Below, piece after piece: positions 36,544 to 46,587 of a stretch of 64,000 nt of DNA. Position numbers and translations under genes: made by a program. Origin of the DNA: Membranipora membranacea. Taxonomy: Eukaryota; Bryozoa; Gymnolaemata; Cheilostomatida; Membraniporidae. Each line of letters starts with the position of its first letter. Within the stretch, counting starts at the first letter, position 1. Below the pieces are notes generated by a model. That model saw nothing but the letters and a program-made list of their open reading frames with translations, did not search any database and was not told the origin of the DNA. The stretch is taken from the NCBI GenBank assembly GCA_914767715.1, contig OU612066.1, positions 27,996,283 to 28,060,282 on the forward strand, in the 5' to 3' direction.

Positions 36544-37375
36544 GTAAGTGAGGCATGAATATAAGAATGAGTATAAAAATATACTGCTGGATCAAATGAT
36601 TAAAGTTGGGAGGGGGAAGGGGGCAGAGTGTTGCTAGGTTTATGGTTGATAATGAAACTCTACACTTGCTGTCTACAATCACTCGCCTGAAATCGGTATT
36701 ATTTTGTCACAATAAAGGCAAATGTTGCCTAGATCACCTGTTGGGGTGCATGATGTTTGGCTAGACTTACCGACTACCCACTTTCCATCTGCTTTCTGCC
36801 TTCTATTGGTTTCAAAGAGTCTGACACCGTGGTGTATGGTATCAGGTCATGGCTTTCTGTCTCGTGCCACTGTCTCCCAGGCCCTTGTACTTGCAAATTT
36901 ACCAGTTTGGTGGATGGGAGCAAGGTGCATGCGCCCTTTTGTCCTGCATTTGTCCTACCAGAGTGTCCACCTACCCTCCCAAAATGACCCAGAGGGTTCC
37001 CCAGACTAGTTGCCGGGGAATTAGACCATGCGGCAGCTGGTACTGGATTCCTTGTTAACCAGTATCATGCTTATCCAAAAACCAGACCTAATAATGTTAC
37101 ACTACCATCAGCTTGGGCAACATTTGAGCACTTAAATTAAGGTCAGGTATTGCGTGTGTGTGGGAATGTAAAGTAAACTTAGTGACTTGGACTTCAGTGC
37201 GAAAACGGCTATACTATATCCCTATTCTTTTGATTGAATCTTTAATAGTCTTGCTCTAGCGGCAAAGTGCAGTGGTTGTCAGTCAAAAGGACCATTCAAC
37301 TGCCAAAAGTTGTGAGCTGTGCTACAAAATCCCATAAAATGCAACATGAGCACTGAGTCTTTTAATAATTAGGTG
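36544..37375. other. No gene seen
   Basis: Overlapping short ORFs at 36722-37058 occur in two frames without domain content. Confidence 0.45.
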
Positions 37376-37382
37376 TTCAAAC

Positions 37383-37682
37383 CAAAGAGCTAAACCTTTA
37401 GGAACCAAACCTTTAGGAACCAAACCTTTAGGAACCAAACCTTTAGGAACCAAACCTTTAGGAACCAAACCTTTAGGAACCAAACCTTTAGGAACCACCT
37501 TTAGGAACCAAACCTTTAGGAACCAAACCTTTAGGAACCAAACCTTTAGGAACCAAACCTTTAGGAACCAAACCTTTAGGAACCAAACCTTTAGGAACTA
37601 AACCTTTAGGAACTAAACCTTTAGGAACTAAACCTTTAGGAACTAAACCTTTGGGAACCAAACCTAAAGGTTTAGTTCATTG
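37383..37682. mobile_element. Expanded member of the 34-bp palindromic element family
   Basis: Begins CAAAGAGCTAAACCTTT and ends AAAGGTTTAGTTCATTG, imperfect inverted repeats of the family end CAATGAACTAAA. A perfect 7-bp direct repeat TTCAAAC flanks it (37376-37382, 37683-37689). The interior is about 18 copies of a 15-bp unit (AACCAAACCTTTAGG) that evidently grew from the element's own CTAAACCTTTAG core. Confidence 0.85.
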
Positions 37683-37790
37683 TTCAAACATCACCCTAGT
37701 TCCTGGTAGTGGCATTTCATTACAACCAGCTAGTTGAGCTGAGGATACAGATGTAATGCAACTACGTACCAGCAACCCAGGCACTCTTAG

Positions 37791-38059
37791 TGTTATAGAT
37801 AGTGAAAGTAGACTCACTAAATAATAGTCTGAGAACAATATCAGTAGAGTCGAGATAGACTCATATACAAATCTACAGAGGGGGATCGACCTAGGAGCAC
37901 GGAAGGAGAGAACCAGACTATGAATGGCGACCGAGTGAAGGAGAAGCAAGAATAACCTAGCTAGAGATATCCGTCCTATTGTAGACCGAAGACTGTCCAT
38001 CCTTATGTCCATCGAGCACCTATCTAAAGACCAACCACTGGTGAGTCCATCCTACAACA
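37791..38059 (+). repeat. 5' LTR
   Basis: 269 bp, TG...CA, followed directly by TGGTGTCAGAATAAC, which starts TGGTGTCAGAA as in Mag-type primer-binding sites. It differs from the 3' LTR by CTAAATAA/CTAAAAAA and GGCGACC/GGTGACC. Confidence 0.95.
38035..38046 (+). promoter_or_regulatory. Splice donor within the LTR end
   Basis: CCACTG|GTGAGT matches the metazoan donor consensus closely, 19 bases before the LTR end. Together with the acceptor at 45408 it could produce a spliced subgenomic RNA for the 3' ORF, as env-bearing gypsy elements do. Inference only. Confidence 0.45.
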
Positions 38060-38325
38060 TGGTGTCAGAATAACACCCACCAGAACTCGATTCAGACCAG
38101 ATAGATTTGTGGAATTTTTCAGAGGTCAGATTCTAGCAAATTAGTTGAATTTGCTCGGGTCACAAAACAAGCATCAGTCTCAGAATAAGAAAGTGGTGAG
38201 AGATTTGTTGAATCTCAGAAGCTCTCACAGAGTGCAGAAAGGAATTGTGTTACATTCCTAGCCAAAAGTAGTGAGAACAGTGTAACTGTAAAATAGTGAA
38301 TTGTAGATTAGAATTATCAGCTAAA

Positions 38326-38889
38326 ATGGCTACCAGTGAAAGTAAACAAGAAAAGTTTGTGAAGACCATTGATTTAACAGCAAGCAATTTATCTGCAAAA
38401 TGGAAAATTTTCAAAGAACAGTTTGCCATCTATAAAGTTGTAAAGGGTATTGATGCTATGACAACAGAAGATGAAAAGATTTGTCACATGTTGGTAGTCA
38501 TGGGAAGTGATGCTGTTCCGGTTTATAATCAGTTTGTATTTGACCAGAGCATAGCTGCTAAGAAGAAAACCCTAGCAAATGTGATTAAGTTTTTTGACGA
38601 GTACTTTGAACCAGTAAAGAACGTGATTTATGAAAGACTAGTGTTCAACCAAATGGTACAAGATTCAAGCGAATCTATACACGCATTTGTCGTCCGTTTA
38701 CAAACACAGAGTGAAAACTGTGAGTACGGTGTTATGAAACCAGAACTCGTCAGAGATCGAATAGTGGTAGGAGTGAGAGATTCAGAGTTAAGGAAATATC
38801 TCATTGACACAGAAAACCTAACTCTTGAGTTATGCATACAAAAGGCAAAACAGTTTATCTCACACCAATCACAAGCATTCCGTTTTTAG
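38326..38889 (+). pseudogene. gag-like ORF, truncated
   Basis: Starts MATSESKQEKF. The helical capsid-like region contains YERLVFNQMVQDSSESIHAF, the conserved 'R..F..r.Q...Esi..Y' of metazoan gypsy gags. It breaks off near KAKQF and ends in an unrelated tail at the deletion junction, before any CCHC zinc knuckle or protease. Roughly 175 residues of true gag remain. Confidence 0.75.
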
Positions 38890-40094
38890 AAAGGCAACAG
38901 GTACTGAAGGATATACACGCGGGACATCTGGGAGAATCAAAATGTTTGGAGAGAGCTAAAGATCTGGTATGGTGGCCTGGTCTAACTACAGAAATTAGAG
39001 AGCTAGTTAAAACATGTGCTACATGTTTGAAATATCGATCTCAACCAAGAGAGCCTCTGGTATCCGTGCCTTTTCCTGAACGCCCGTGGTGGCAGATCGG
39101 AATGGATCTTTGTACAGTGGAGGAGAGGGGTAATGATTATCTAGTTATCATGGACTATTTCAGTCGATATCTGATTGCAGAGAAGCTTTCTGACACGACT
39201 GCAGAAACTGTGTGCCGCACAATAAAGAAGGTGTTCTCGCTGTTTGGAATTCCGAATTCCGTCATCAGTGATAACGGTCCTCAGTTTGTGTCTGAGAAAT
39301 TTAAGCAATTAATGGACCAATGGAATATCTTACACCGTACCAGCTCTCCTAAATATTCTCAATCAAATGGTGAAGCAGAGAGAGGGGTACAAACCTTCAA
39401 GAAGCTAATCAAGAAGAATGAGAATATAGACCAAGCTCTTCTATGTTACAGAGATGCTCCGTTACAGAATGGGTACTCTCCTGCCCAGCTGCTGATGGGG
39501 CGAGGTTTAAACAGTATGGGTATTCTGGCGGAGAAACAGGTAAACCTGAAAGGACTCAAAGATTTTGAAGCCAGGTATCGAAACAAGCAGTCGGATCAGT
39601 ACAACCGGAGATATAGAGTGAAGATCAGGTCAGAGGTTCAGGTTGGAGATAGAGTCACACTAAATGATCCAGGAGCTAAACCATGTTCGTCTACAGTAGT
39701 AGCCGTCTCAGGAAGAGAAGTGGCTCTTCAGAAGGAAAACGGTCAAATTCTTAGACGGAACAGACGTCAGATCGCGCCAGATATACCACATACAGCACTG
39801 CAATCACCAGAGAGCACAGAGTCTGAGGTACCCCACCAGAAAGTGTTACCTCCTGTGTTGCCAGATGTACCCCATCAGGTTCTGTCATATGCAACTCCAG
39901 CAGTTAAACAGGAAGCTCTGTGTCCACAGCCCGACAGGAGTACAGGAACCTCGTTCTGTGAGGCAGTACCAGTGCCTTCAACGAAGAGGATAGAAGTCAG
40001 GCAGTCTCTAGATAGGACGCAGGCCCCACCAGAGACAAGGAGAACCACGAGATCGGGTAGATCTGTGAAACCGGTAAAAAGAATGAACCTGTAA
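38832..40094 (+). CDS. Integrase (zinc N-terminal domain plus DDE core)
   Basis: After a junction-derived start, the protein has an HHCC zinc domain (HAGH...CATC), then a DDE core: Asp in IGMDLC, Asp in ISDNGPQF and Glu in NGEAERGV. C-terminal to this are a VQVGDRV segment typical of gypsy integrases, and a Pro-rich basic tail ending SVKPVKRMNL. All catalytic residues are present; the polyprotein context upstream (RT/RNase H) is lost and the frame differs from gag, so expression is doubtful. Confidence 0.9.
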   Translation: MHTKGKTVYLTPITSIPFLERQQVLKDIHAGHLGESKCLERAKDLVWWPGLTTEIRELVKTCATCLKYRSQPREPLVSVPFPERPWWQIGMDLCTVEERGNDYLVIMDYFSRYLIAEKLSDTTAETVCRTIKKVFSLFGIPNSVISDNGPQFVSEKFKQLMDQWNILHRTSSPKYSQSNGEAERGVQTFKKLIKKNENIDQALLCYRDAPLQNGYSPAQLLMGRGLNSMGILAEKQVNLKGLKDFEARYRNKQSDQYNRRYRVKIRSEVQVGDRVTLNDPGAKPCSSTVVAVSGREVALQKENGQILRRNRRQIAPDIPHTALQSPESTESEVPHQKVLPPVLPDVPHQVLSYATPAVKQEALCPQPDRSTGTSFCEAVPVPSTKRIEVRQSLDRTQAPPETRRTTRSGRSVKPVKRMNL

Positions 40095-40929
40095 CTATTA
40101 CACGAGGCACTATGTACCATGTTTCGGGTTTGGTTAATAGTTTTTAGCCATAGACCTACTAATAATAAACCTAGACAGGTGACCTGCGCAGCTGAAGTGA
40201 GGCCTATAATAACCGGAATTCCCCAATGACATAACGTTACTGTGTTGTGCACAGTGAGCGCTGCAATGAATGGTTTTACTATATGAGCATGACTGCTTAT
40301 TAGCTATAATGTCATTTTTCTCATAGAGATATCAAAGACTGATGCCTACAAGTTAATTTTATCTGGAGGGTGATGTAACAAGCAACGTCATAGTCTCTGA
40401 ATTTTTTTCTCTAGCTCAAATATTGAATGAGATATGACCATTAGAAGCCAGCAATATCTGTAAACGGTGATACATTATTTAAGCATTGCAGCAAGAAAAT
40501 AGCATTTTTCTCACAGATTCATCGAGAAATTATGCAAGCAAGTTAATTTTATGTGAAATGTGATGGACCAAGCCGGCTGTAAGTCTTTGAATTTTGTATC
40601 TGACTCAAATATTGAGTGAGTTACGTCCATTAGAAGTCGGAAATATCATGACTCAATGACTGACTGTTGCATGAAAATATTTGTTTATGCGTTCTGAAAG
40701 ACACAGGCCTTACCATGTGGGTGTGCTGCAATCAGTTGATGACTCAAAGCATGGCTAGCTAAAAATAGCTATAACCTTGGTCAACCTTGCACATGCTGTG
40801 TCCATCTGTATTGTAGCCCCATAAGTAGCATGATCTTGAAAGTTATCGTTGTAGGATTTTGGGTTAGCTTAATTTTTACATACTCTTCATTGGTGGGCTT
40901 TGCCTCATTGAGACTAAACTGTCCAGTTG

Positions 40930-43081
40930 CTCAGTGGATAAACAGTTGCTCAGTGGATAAACAAAGATGTAAGGTAACATTTTTGGATTATTCATTTGCA
41001 ACACCTGAAAACATTTTTAACACATTCTCAAGGGAAAATTTTGGTTACGTACTGTATGAAAGATCAATAGACTCAATGTTTGAGAAGTTCTATAGCCATT
41101 TGAATCATCTTATATTAAAACTCGTGTTTGAGAAGACTCGTTTTGTAAGAACGCATAATCTTCCAAAATGGTTGGATGATGAGGTAAAAATGAACATCAA
41201 AATCAGAGATCAACTCAAACAAAACGGTGATTGAGAAGGATATAAAAAACAGCGAAATTATGTCACTAATATGATCAGACAAAAGAAGAAAAGAGCTATT
41301 TCTAATACTATTAAAGAGTCTAAAGGTAATACAAAACCTGTTTGGGATGTATTAAAGAATAAAAAGAAGGAGACTTTCCCTGCGACAAATTTGAGTGCAG
41401 ATCAATTTAACAGCCATTTCACATCCATTGCAAAATCAATCACAAAGAACCTTGTTGTGACAGATGAGATGACATTTCCCGTATCCAAACATAATTTGAC
41501 AGACATACCACAATTCACCCCTTTCACATGTACAAGAATATTGTTCCACATTCCTGATAGTAAAAGTACAGGACCTGACAGAATTACAGTGAAGATGTTG
41601 AAGCTTGTTTGGCCTTATATTGTGGATATTGTCACCGATATGTTTAACAGGGTTTTAAGCAAAGGACAGTTCCTTTCAACATGGAAACTAGCTCGAGTTT
41701 CACCAATACATAAATCTGGGGATATAAATAACCCATCAAATTATAGGCCAATTTCAGTCTTGCCTGTTCTTTCAAAAATATTTGAGAAACACATAAATCA
41801 CCATCTGCAAGAATATCTCACTAAGAACAAAATCATCCATGAGCTTCAATGTGGATTTAGAAAAGGCCATTCTTGTTCAGACAGTTTATTTAAAATTATT
41901 TCAGACTCTTTGGTAGAGAAAATTAATGGAAATGTTATGACATTACTTTTTCTGGATTTTAAAAAGGCATTTGACTGTGTATCCCATGTTTTACTACACA
42001 ACAAGTTGAAGGCTTGCGGCATCGGAGGAAATATGTTAAAACTTCTTGACACCTTTCTGACAGACAGAAGGCAGTTTGTTAAACTCAATAATATTGAATC
42101 TTGTAGATTGCCTATCACAATAGGGGTCCCTCAAGGTTCAATCCTAGCACCAACTTTGTTTCTCATCTTCATAAATGATTTATTAACTTCATCAAAATCA
42201 GACTCATCATCATATGCATATGCTGATGATACAGTGTTCCTGTCATCTAATAAAAACCTTCAGCAACTAAAGGCAAAGGCATCTGAAGATTTAAGTGGCA
42301 TTTTGGATTGGTGCAATCGTAACCGGATGGTTATAAATGTTCAGAAATCTCATTACATGCTACTTAACATCTCAGATCCGCTTTATGACCTAGAACTGTA
42401 CATAGGGCATGAAAAACTAAACAGACAGAGAACTACAAGGCTTCTGGGTTTTGTGTTGAATGACTCGCTTTCATGGCAGGATCATCTAGAGTATGTATAT
42501 AAAAAGGTACAACAGAATGTTTACCTACTTCAAAATTTGAGATACTTCTTGGATATAGCAAGTGCCCGCACATTTTACTTCCAGTTTATCTATTGTCACC
42601 TTATATATGGTATCCATATCATTGGCAACTTGTCCTGCAATAATGCCCTCAATAGATTATTTTTGTTGCAAAAACGGGCTTTACGCATTATCGCCAATGT
42701 GCATTACATCCCATATTATCTCATTTCAACCGAATCCATTACACAATCATTACAACTCCTACCTCTTCCTAAGCTTGTTTGTTATTTCACTTCACTTTTT
42801 GCGCATAAGATAAACAATTTTTTAACACCTCCATTTATATATAGAGGATTTAAAAACACTACCAAGTTCAATTTTCGTGATAAACATTTACTTTTATATC
42901 ATACAGACAATCTAAGATACAAAGTTTCTGCTACATACAATTCTTTACCGTTACATTTGAGATCTAAAGAGAAGTTCAGTTCATTCAAAACTTTACTTTT
43001 CAACCATATATTATCGACTTGACCAACATCATTGATGATATTATTTCCCTTCTGTTTCTCTTTTTTGTTATAAAAAAAAAA
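40930..43081 (+). mobile_element. 5'-truncated non-LTR retrotransposon inside the P-like element
   Basis: Coding similarity begins near 40960, in the linker between endonuclease and reverse transcriptase. An in-frame TGA at 41232-41234 separates 40830-41234 from the RT ORF. The A-run at 43072-43081 marks the likely 3' end. Just upstream, CAGTTGCTCAGTGGATAAA is tandemly doubled (about 40924-40961). The endonuclease domain is absent. Confidence 0.85.
41271..43022 (+). CDS. Non-LTR reverse transcriptase, C-terminal ORF
   Basis: 583 codons. Ordered RT motifs: SKSTGPDRI, WKLARVSPIHKSGD, NYRPISVLPVLSKIFEK, CGFRKGHSC, LFLDFKKAFDCV (first Asp), GVPQGSILAPTLFLIFINDL and YADDTVF (catalytic YADD). The thumb-like C-terminus ends with HYIPYYL and STYNSLPLHLR-type blocks usual in Jockey/CR1-related LINEs. 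The frame extends upstream except for one TGA (41232). No endonuclease, so not mobile by itself. Confidence 0.92.
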   Translation: MIRQKKKRAISNTIKESKGNTKPVWDVLKNKKKETFPATNLSADQFNSHFTSIAKSITKNLVVTDEMTFPVSKHNLTDIPQFTPFTCTRILFHIPDSKSTGPDRITVKMLKLVWPYIVDIVTDMFNRVLSKGQFLSTWKLARVSPIHKSGDINNPSNYRPISVLPVLSKIFEKHINHHLQEYLTKNKIIHELQCGFRKGHSCSDSLFKIISDSLVEKINGNVMTLLFLDFKKAFDCVSHVLLHNKLKACGIGGNMLKLLDTFLTDRRQFVKLNNIESCRLPITIGVPQGSILAPTLFLIFINDLLTSSKSDSSSYAYADDTVFLSSNKNLQQLKAKASEDLSGILDWCNRNRMVINVQKSHYMLLNISDPLYDLELYIGHEKLNRQRTTRLLGFVLNDSLSWQDHLEYVYKKVQQNVYLLQNLRYFLDIASARTFYFQFIYCHLIYGIHIIGNLSCNNALNRLFLLQKRALRIIANVHYIPYYLISTESITQSLQLLPLPKLVCYFTSLFAHKINNFLTPPFIYRGFKNTTKFNFRDKHLLLYHTDNLRYKVSATYNSLPLHLRSKEKFSSFKTLLFNHILST

Positions 43082-43166
43082 TTGTTTTCTGGCACTGAGT
43101 GCAAAACATTTCGAATGAGATGACTTTTGATGCCAATAAAAAGTATATATTTCTTGCACACCTGAC

Positions 43167-44860
43167 ATGGCATCAACATCGCAATCGGTAAGATAAGATT
43201 CATAACTATACTTGTGTTTTAATTTGTTTCAGTTCCATGGTATGGTATGCTCTACTTTTCAATACTGTCAGGTAAAGGTGGCAATGACAGGCGCGACATT
43301 ATGCTCTTTTTTCACTTTCGCAAAGTAGGAGAAAGATTGATGTGATATTTATGAGTTTCTCAATTTTACAGGCCAGTAAAAGTAGTCGACACTGCTGCTG
43401 TGCTTTTGGCTGTAGCAACACACCAATTAAGGATGCAAGCCTCACCTTCCACCGTTTTCCGCCTCAGCAGGAACGCCGTGACAAATGGATCGAAGCAGTG
43501 TCCTGTAAAGATTGGAAACCGAACACAAACTCTGTTCTATGCAGCAAGCATTTTGGAAAGGGTGCATACAGAGTGCCTCCTAGCCTTCCAGGGAGACGGG
43601 CTATGCTCTACCCGAATGCAGTGCCTACTATATTTCCGGAGTATCCTGTGTATCTACAACCCCCACAACCCAAAAAACGTAGAGTGTTAAGCAGAGACGC
43701 TGCAAACACCCCGAGTTCCAGCGCAGAAACTGCTGAGGATTTACATACTGTGCAAACAGATACAGTTCCTGCTGAAGCAGCAGAACCTGTAATTCCAGAT
43801 ATACCCTTAATACTGAGTAGCGATGCGCCGCAGGAGGGGCGTGGGCGTAAGAAGACAACTCCTGAAGCCAAAGTTCCGAAACTAAGGAGGCGAATAAAGA
43901 CTCTCGGGTCACTTCTCCTCTGCGCAAAGAAGAAGAAAAAGAAATCAGATGACGAAGAACTCGAAGAGGAATTCTTTGAGGATGAAGGAGGACGGTTGGA
44001 TCTCACCATAACAAAACCCATCATCGACATAACAGACTACATCAGTAAGTAATGGCTCCAATTAGCATAATTAACATTTCAGTTGCTTAGTTTTATAACA
44101 GCAAACTCTCATTTGAAATATATACTCCTTTTAAATTTTCACATCACACAACAAGCTATATATTGAAAAATCTAATAATAGCAAGATAGTGTTGCTAAAA
44201 ATTTTAAGAGGCTTGGACTTGACGTTTCTTATGACGGGGGTGTAACAAAAACCCCAAACATCATGTTCTGGTATGATTCTAAGTTTAGTTTACTTTTTTT
44301 TCACTTATAAAAGATCTGCAACTAGTACTAACCACCCTTCTAGATTTACAAAATTACCACATGCATAAACCTCACCTTCTATAGGGACCAACATTGATTG
44401 AATGGGCTTATTCGATTACTTTGTAGGAGGGTATGTCATCCACTCGACAAAACTGAATTGTTCAGACTGTAGAGATTCACTTATAGATACAGACACTAAC
44501 GACCCGAATGATGATTCTACACTGGTGTCCGTCAAGAATAGGGGCGGGCTTATTGTACTTTCTCCCAACACAAAGAAGCTCTTCGTAGTGGGCGAGCAAC
44601 TGCTCCGCAATTATATAACATGCAATGGTGTTGACACAAACATACCTATCAAAACCCGAAACAGAGTCCTCAACCATATTCTTTTAGGAAATTTGCAGGG
44701 ATTTATGAAATATGCTGTGCATTCCACTTCAACAATCAGATCCCTTATCCACCGATACATAATGATACGAGTTCATTACGAAACCCAGAAGATAACATCA
44801 GAGAAAAATGAAAATATCCGATCTAAACTCAATAGATTGGTAATATTTCAGCATCAGTAA
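43167..44860 (+). CDS. THAP protein with P-element-type C-terminal block, no catalytic core
   Basis: Exons 43167-43187 (MASTSQS), 43372-44044 and 44427-44860 join in phase (375 residues). Residues about 10-95 form a THAP zinc finger: C..C in CAFGCSN, W in KWIEAV, CSKHF and a terminal AVPTIF. A Pro/Thr linker with basic (KKKKKK) and acidic (EELEEEFFEDE) stretches follows. Exon 3 restarts at the P-transposase/THAP9-like end: YIRGYVIHS, CSDC, NRGGLIVLSPNTKKL. The RNase-H-like core is absent. By analogy with the Drosophila KP product it could bind the TIRs and repress transposition; that role is inference. Confidence 0.75.
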
Positions 44861-45408
44861 CTGGTCTATCTATGCATATCATGATATAAAGTACGCCACT
44901 CGTACTTCTAGTGGTACTTCTGGATGTTCAGTTGCATAATAAGAATAAGACTTCTCATTTATTATTACAACCAATACAAGACACATTATTTATCTTCACT
45001 GATGCTCCTTGCTATATGTATCAACGTTTACTGATATTCCCGACTTCTAATGATTGTATCTCATTCAATATTTAAGCTAGAGAAAATATTCAGAGACTAT
45101 GGCGTTGCTTGGTACATCACCTTTCAGATAAAATTAACTTGTAGGCATCAGTCTTCGATATCTCTATGAGAAAAATGACTTTATAGCTTATAATCAGTCA
45201 TACTCATATAGTAAAACCATTCATTGCAGCGCTCACTGTGCACAACACAGTAACGTTATGTCATTGGGGAATTCCAGTTATTATAGGCCTCACTGCTCAC
45301 TGTATAAGCTCTATATCTGTCACCTGTCTAGGTTTATTATTAGTAGGTCTATGTTTTTAGCCATGTTGTCACGTATTTGACCATTTTGTGGTTTTATTCT
45401 ATTTCTAG

Positions 45409-46041
45409 GATGGTTGTGTAAAACTTATCCTCATGGGTAATAGTGTGGTCAGAGGTATGGCACCTGTCGGGTTCGACAGGACGGAATGTTACCCGGGTGC
45501 AAATTGGGATCAACTTCTATCCATTATATCACAATCCTTCCGAACTATATATGCTAACTCTATAATATTTCTATCGACTGGGCCAGTAGAACTAACAGTT
45601 AAAGATAAAAAGTCTAGAGAAGTTTATTTACGTACAGAGAACGAGTTCAAGGCCATTGAGCTAAGAATAAGCACTTTGAAGAAACGGGGAGTTTATGTAG
45701 TTTTATGCTCCACGTTCCCCATGGACTTTGCACTGTATAATCACCACAGTAAGGTGGCTGAGCCTGTGTATGAAGAGTTCTATGAAGAGATGACGGCGCA
45801 TCTCGTAGAGAGTATTGTCATTTTGAATCATCAAATAGCCTTAATGAATGACCGCTCTGATTATGCTACTCCATTTTTACACACACACCTTTTGAAAAGG
45901 ATGCATGGGAAGTGGAAATTTAGATTCTGGTACCTCAGAGATGGACTCCATCCTGATGAGGGCACTCAGAGAATCCAGGAGTGGGAGCTTTCTGCGAAAG
46001 CGTCAGCAACCATAGCTAGACTTGCTTATGCAAAAATCTAG
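45409..46041 (+). CDS. SGNH-hydrolase-like ORF in the env position of the gypsy element
   Basis: Follows an acceptor (TATTTCTAG, 45400-45408) in frame: CVKLILMGNSVVRGM resembles SGNH block I, with the nucleophile Ser in G-N-S; later YPGA, STFPM and, near the C-terminus, YLRDGLHPDEG with the D..H pair of block V. The block III Asn is not evident. About 211 residues. It lies outside the P-like transposon and inside the LTRs, between integrase and polypurine tract. SGNH/esterase domains are known in ORF1 of CR1-type LINEs; I know no standard case in gypsy. It could act on lipids or be a structural remnant. Possibly expressed by splicing from the LTR donor at 38040. Confidence 0.65.
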   Translation, partial: DGCVKLILMGNSVVRGMAPVGFDRTECYPGANWDQLLSIISQSFRTIYANSIIFLSTGPVELTVKDKKSREVYLRTENEFKAIELRISTLKKRGVYVVLCSTFPMDFALYNHHSKVAEPVYEEFYEEMTAHLVESIVILNHQIALMNDRSDYATPFLHTHLLKRMHGKWKFRFWYLRDGLHPDEGTQRIQEWELSAKASATIARLAYAKI

Positions 46042-46234
46042 GTATCCCATACACTAATATTTTGGTATATGACCTTTCTTCACTTGTTATTTTGTCTTGT
46101 CTAGCACCTGTCATGTTTATCTTCCTTATAAAAGTGGCTCTTGGCAATTTGTTTAAGAACATTTTTTGGTTATATTTGCAGAATTGAGTTCGATGTGACA
46201 CATCGAATATCGGATATATGGACTGATGTGAATC

Positions 46235-46264
46235 ATCAGCAAAAAAAAAAAAAAAAAAAAAAAT
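46235..46264. repeat. Poly(A) tract between SGNH-like ORF and 3' LTR
   Basis: An uninterrupted run of about 24 A follows ATCATCAGC about 190 bases after the SGNH stop. No AATAAA precedes it. Confidence 0.9.
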
Positions 46265-46318
46265 CGGATGCAGGTGCATCAGTTATATAAGATTATGGTT
46301 ATAATCTTGAGAGGGAGA

Positions 46319-46587
46319 TGTTATAGATAGTGAAAGTAGACTCACTAAAAAATAGTCTGAGAACAATATCAGTAGAGTCGAGATAGACTCATATACAAAT
46401 CTACAGAGGGGGATCGACCTAGGAGCACGGAAGGAGAGAACCAGACTATGAATGGTGACCGAGTGAAGGAGAAGCAAGAATAACCTAGCTAGAGATATCC
46501 GTCCTATTGTAGACCGAAGACTGTCCATCCTTATGTCCATCGAGCACCTATCTAAAGACCAACCACTGGTGAGTCCATCCTACAACA
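46319..46587 (+). repeat. 3' LTR
   Basis: 269 bp, preceded by GAGAGGGAGA and followed by the CTTAG target duplication. It matches 37791-38059 at all but two positions. Confidence 0.95.

Larger units (their letters stand above)
40149..45353. mobile_element. P-like THAP DNA transposon, 5.2 kb, non-autonomous
   Basis: Terminal inverted repeats of about 330 bp (40149-40478 against 45020-45353) begin CATAGACCTACTAATAAT and are diverged inward. Perfect 8-bp target duplications TTTTTAGC flank it (40141-40148, 45354-45361), as for P elements. Inside the left arm a 165-bp segment (40310-40478) is followed by a diverged direct copy (40498-40662). Cargo: a 5'-truncated LINE and a three-exon THAP gene without a catalytic core. 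Confidence 0.9.
37791..46587 (+). mobile_element. Ty3/gypsy-type LTR retrotransposon, RT-deleted, with nested insertions
   Basis: Bounded by 269-bp LTRs (TGTTAT...ACAACA) that differ at two positions, and by a 5-bp target duplication CTTAG (37786-37790, 46588-46592). A polypurine tract (GAGAGGGAGA, 46309-46318) abuts the 3' LTR. Order: LTR, gag, integrase, SGNH-like ORF, LTR. Protease, reverse transcriptase and RNase H are missing between gag and integrase. A P-like transposon occupies 40149-45353. The near-identity of the LTRs indicates recent insertion, so the deletion derivative was probably mobilised in trans. Confidence 0.93.

Noticed and set aside
36722-37058. Overlapping ORFs of 95, 76 and 69 codons
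   Set aside because: Three frames open together without recognised content; likely base-composition effect.
43608-44030. Minus-strand ORFs of 140 and 99 codons
   Set aside because: Shadow of the THAP gene.
45409-46041. SGNH-like ORF as a fourth exon of the THAP transposase gene
   Set aside because: It lies beyond the right TIR and the 8-bp target duplication, and the THAP gene already ends at 44860.
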